The position numbers and the translations under genes are program-made. Source: Oscillospiraceae bacterium (lineage in GTDB: Bacteria; Bacillota; Clostridia; Oscillospirales; Oscillospiraceae). From it: a DNA stretch of 6,578 nt. The stretch is taken from positions 1-6,578 of the forward strand of contig JAEETR010000073.1 of the NCBI GenBank assembly GCA_016286595.1, in the 5' to 3' direction. The notes beneath the pieces were generated by a model. That model worked only from the letters and a program-made list of their open reading frames with translations, was not told the origin of the DNA and made no database searches. The stretch's first letter is position 1, and each line of letters opens with the position of its first letter. Shown one piece after another: positions 5,945-6,578 of this stretch.

Positions 5945-6578
5945 TCAGTCGCTGTAATCCGTATCCACGTTTATTGTCACGTTCAGTTCAGGGTACTTGG
6001 CGGCGATCTCTCGCTTGATCTCGCCGCACAGGGCGGCTCTGTCGCGGACGGTGAAATTCATCACCGTGTCGAAGGAGACCTCGCCGTTCTCGATGAAATA
6101 GCCGTGGCTGCCGATGACGCCCTCGTGAGAGCTGACGATGGCGCGGATATCGCCCTCGATGCCTGTGTTCCTCTCCTCCGCGGGAGAGGCGGCGTAGATA
6201 CCCACCGTCAGGAACACCCTGTACTTTGCCAGAATCGCGTTCTGAATCTTCTTCGTGAGAATATGTATCTGCCGGGCCGTCAGGTCCTTGTTCAGCTCCA
6301 CGTGGACGGAACCGATGGCGTAATCGGGGCCGTAGTCGTGGATGATGAGATCGTAAGCGCCCATCACGCCGTCGATAGAGCGTATCTCGCTTTTTATGCC
6401 CTTCGTTATCTCGCTGTCAGGTCTGTTGCCTATAACCTTGAACACCGATTCAAGGCGCATCTCCACGCCGGCCTTCAATATGAAAACGGAGATGGCGGCG
6501 CCGATAAACCCGTCAACGCTGATATGGAACACGAGGGTTATAATGGCGCCCACCAGTGTTGACGCGGAGAGGATGGCG
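5945..6578 (-). CDS. Cation diffusion facilitator family transporter, C-terminal part (runs off right edge)
   Basis: The last 210 residues are visible and the frame stays open to the window end, so the start and most membrane helices, including the main metal site, lie to the right. Residues 1-37 of the visible part are the last one or two membrane helices (VDGFIGAAISVFILKAGVEM). Next comes the cytosolic ferredoxin-like domain with the family motif YDLIIHDYGPDYAIGSVHVEL (75-95). A second, more diverged copy of the same fold occupies about 139-210 (GDIRAIVSSHEGVIGSHGYF to the end, DTDYSD). The family exports divalent metals such as Zn, Mn or Fe in exchange for protons. Positions that bind metal in the YiiP C-domain look altered in copy one: Tyr75 replaces a His, and GIY (126-128) stands where His-x-Asp is usual. 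The first in-frame candidate start inside the window, GTG at 6553, is internal and not a real start. The metal is not predictable. Confidence 0.88.
   Translation of the reverse strand, partial: AILSASTLVGAIITLVFHISVDGFIGAAISVFILKAGVEMRLESVFKVIGNRPDSEITKGIKSEIRSIDGVMGAYDLIIHDYGPDYAIGSVHVELNKDLTARQIHILTKKIQNAILAKYRVFLTVGIYAASPAEERNTGIEGDIRAIVSSHEGVIGSHGYFIENGEVSFDTVMNFTVRDRAALCGEIKREIAAKYPELNVTINVDTDYSD

Noticed and set aside
5891..6562. A 223-codon plus-strand open frame opposite the metal transporter
   Set aside because: It begins at the lipase stop, reads through a strong terminator, and is the antisense of a recognisable transporter tail.

Overview
The window looks like chromosomal DNA from a fairly GC-rich member of Bacillota, most likely class Clostridia (an Oscillospiraceae-type gut anaerobe). 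This rests on strong GGAGG-type ribosome binding sites, near-consensus housekeeping promoters with 17-base spacers, intrinsic hairpin terminators, and protein variants typical of that group (nicotinate phosphoribosyltransferase, PlsY, and a metal transporter with a doubled C-terminal domain). The placement is inferred from family resemblance, without a search.

Layout. Bases 1-1305 (+) carry most of a nicotinate phosphoribosyltransferase gene whose first ~45-50 codons lie left of the window. A two-way terminator (about 1311-1346) separates it from a convergent aldose 1-epimerase-like gene (1357-2448, -) that starts with TTG. A 260-base divergent intergenic region (2449-2708) holds promoters for both directions. 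Two overlapping half-size chromate-transporter (CHR) genes follow (2709-3254 and 3251-3823, +), ending at a hairpin (3841-3867). A second near-consensus promoter (3890-3918) drives plsY (3946-4590, +). Eight bases downstream is a secreted lipoprotein with a class 3 lipase domain (4599-5894, +). A two-way terminator (5901-5935) separates it from a convergent cation diffusion facilitator gene (5945 to beyond 6578, -) that runs off the right edge.

How the genes work together. The genes form small independent units: NAD salvage, sugar mutarotation, a two-subunit anion transporter, a PlsY-lipase pair joining phospholipid synthesis to a surface lipid hydrolase, and metal efflux. There are no mobile elements, CRISPR arrays, RNA genes or phage genes that I can see.

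I found no clear new system. The points most worth a second look are a perfect 9-base inverted repeat running from the plsY -10 box to its start codon, the coupling of plsY to the lipase lipoprotein, an Arg-rich insert in the epimerase, a 24-base identity between the two CHR genes, and the repeated C-terminal domain of the metal transporter.
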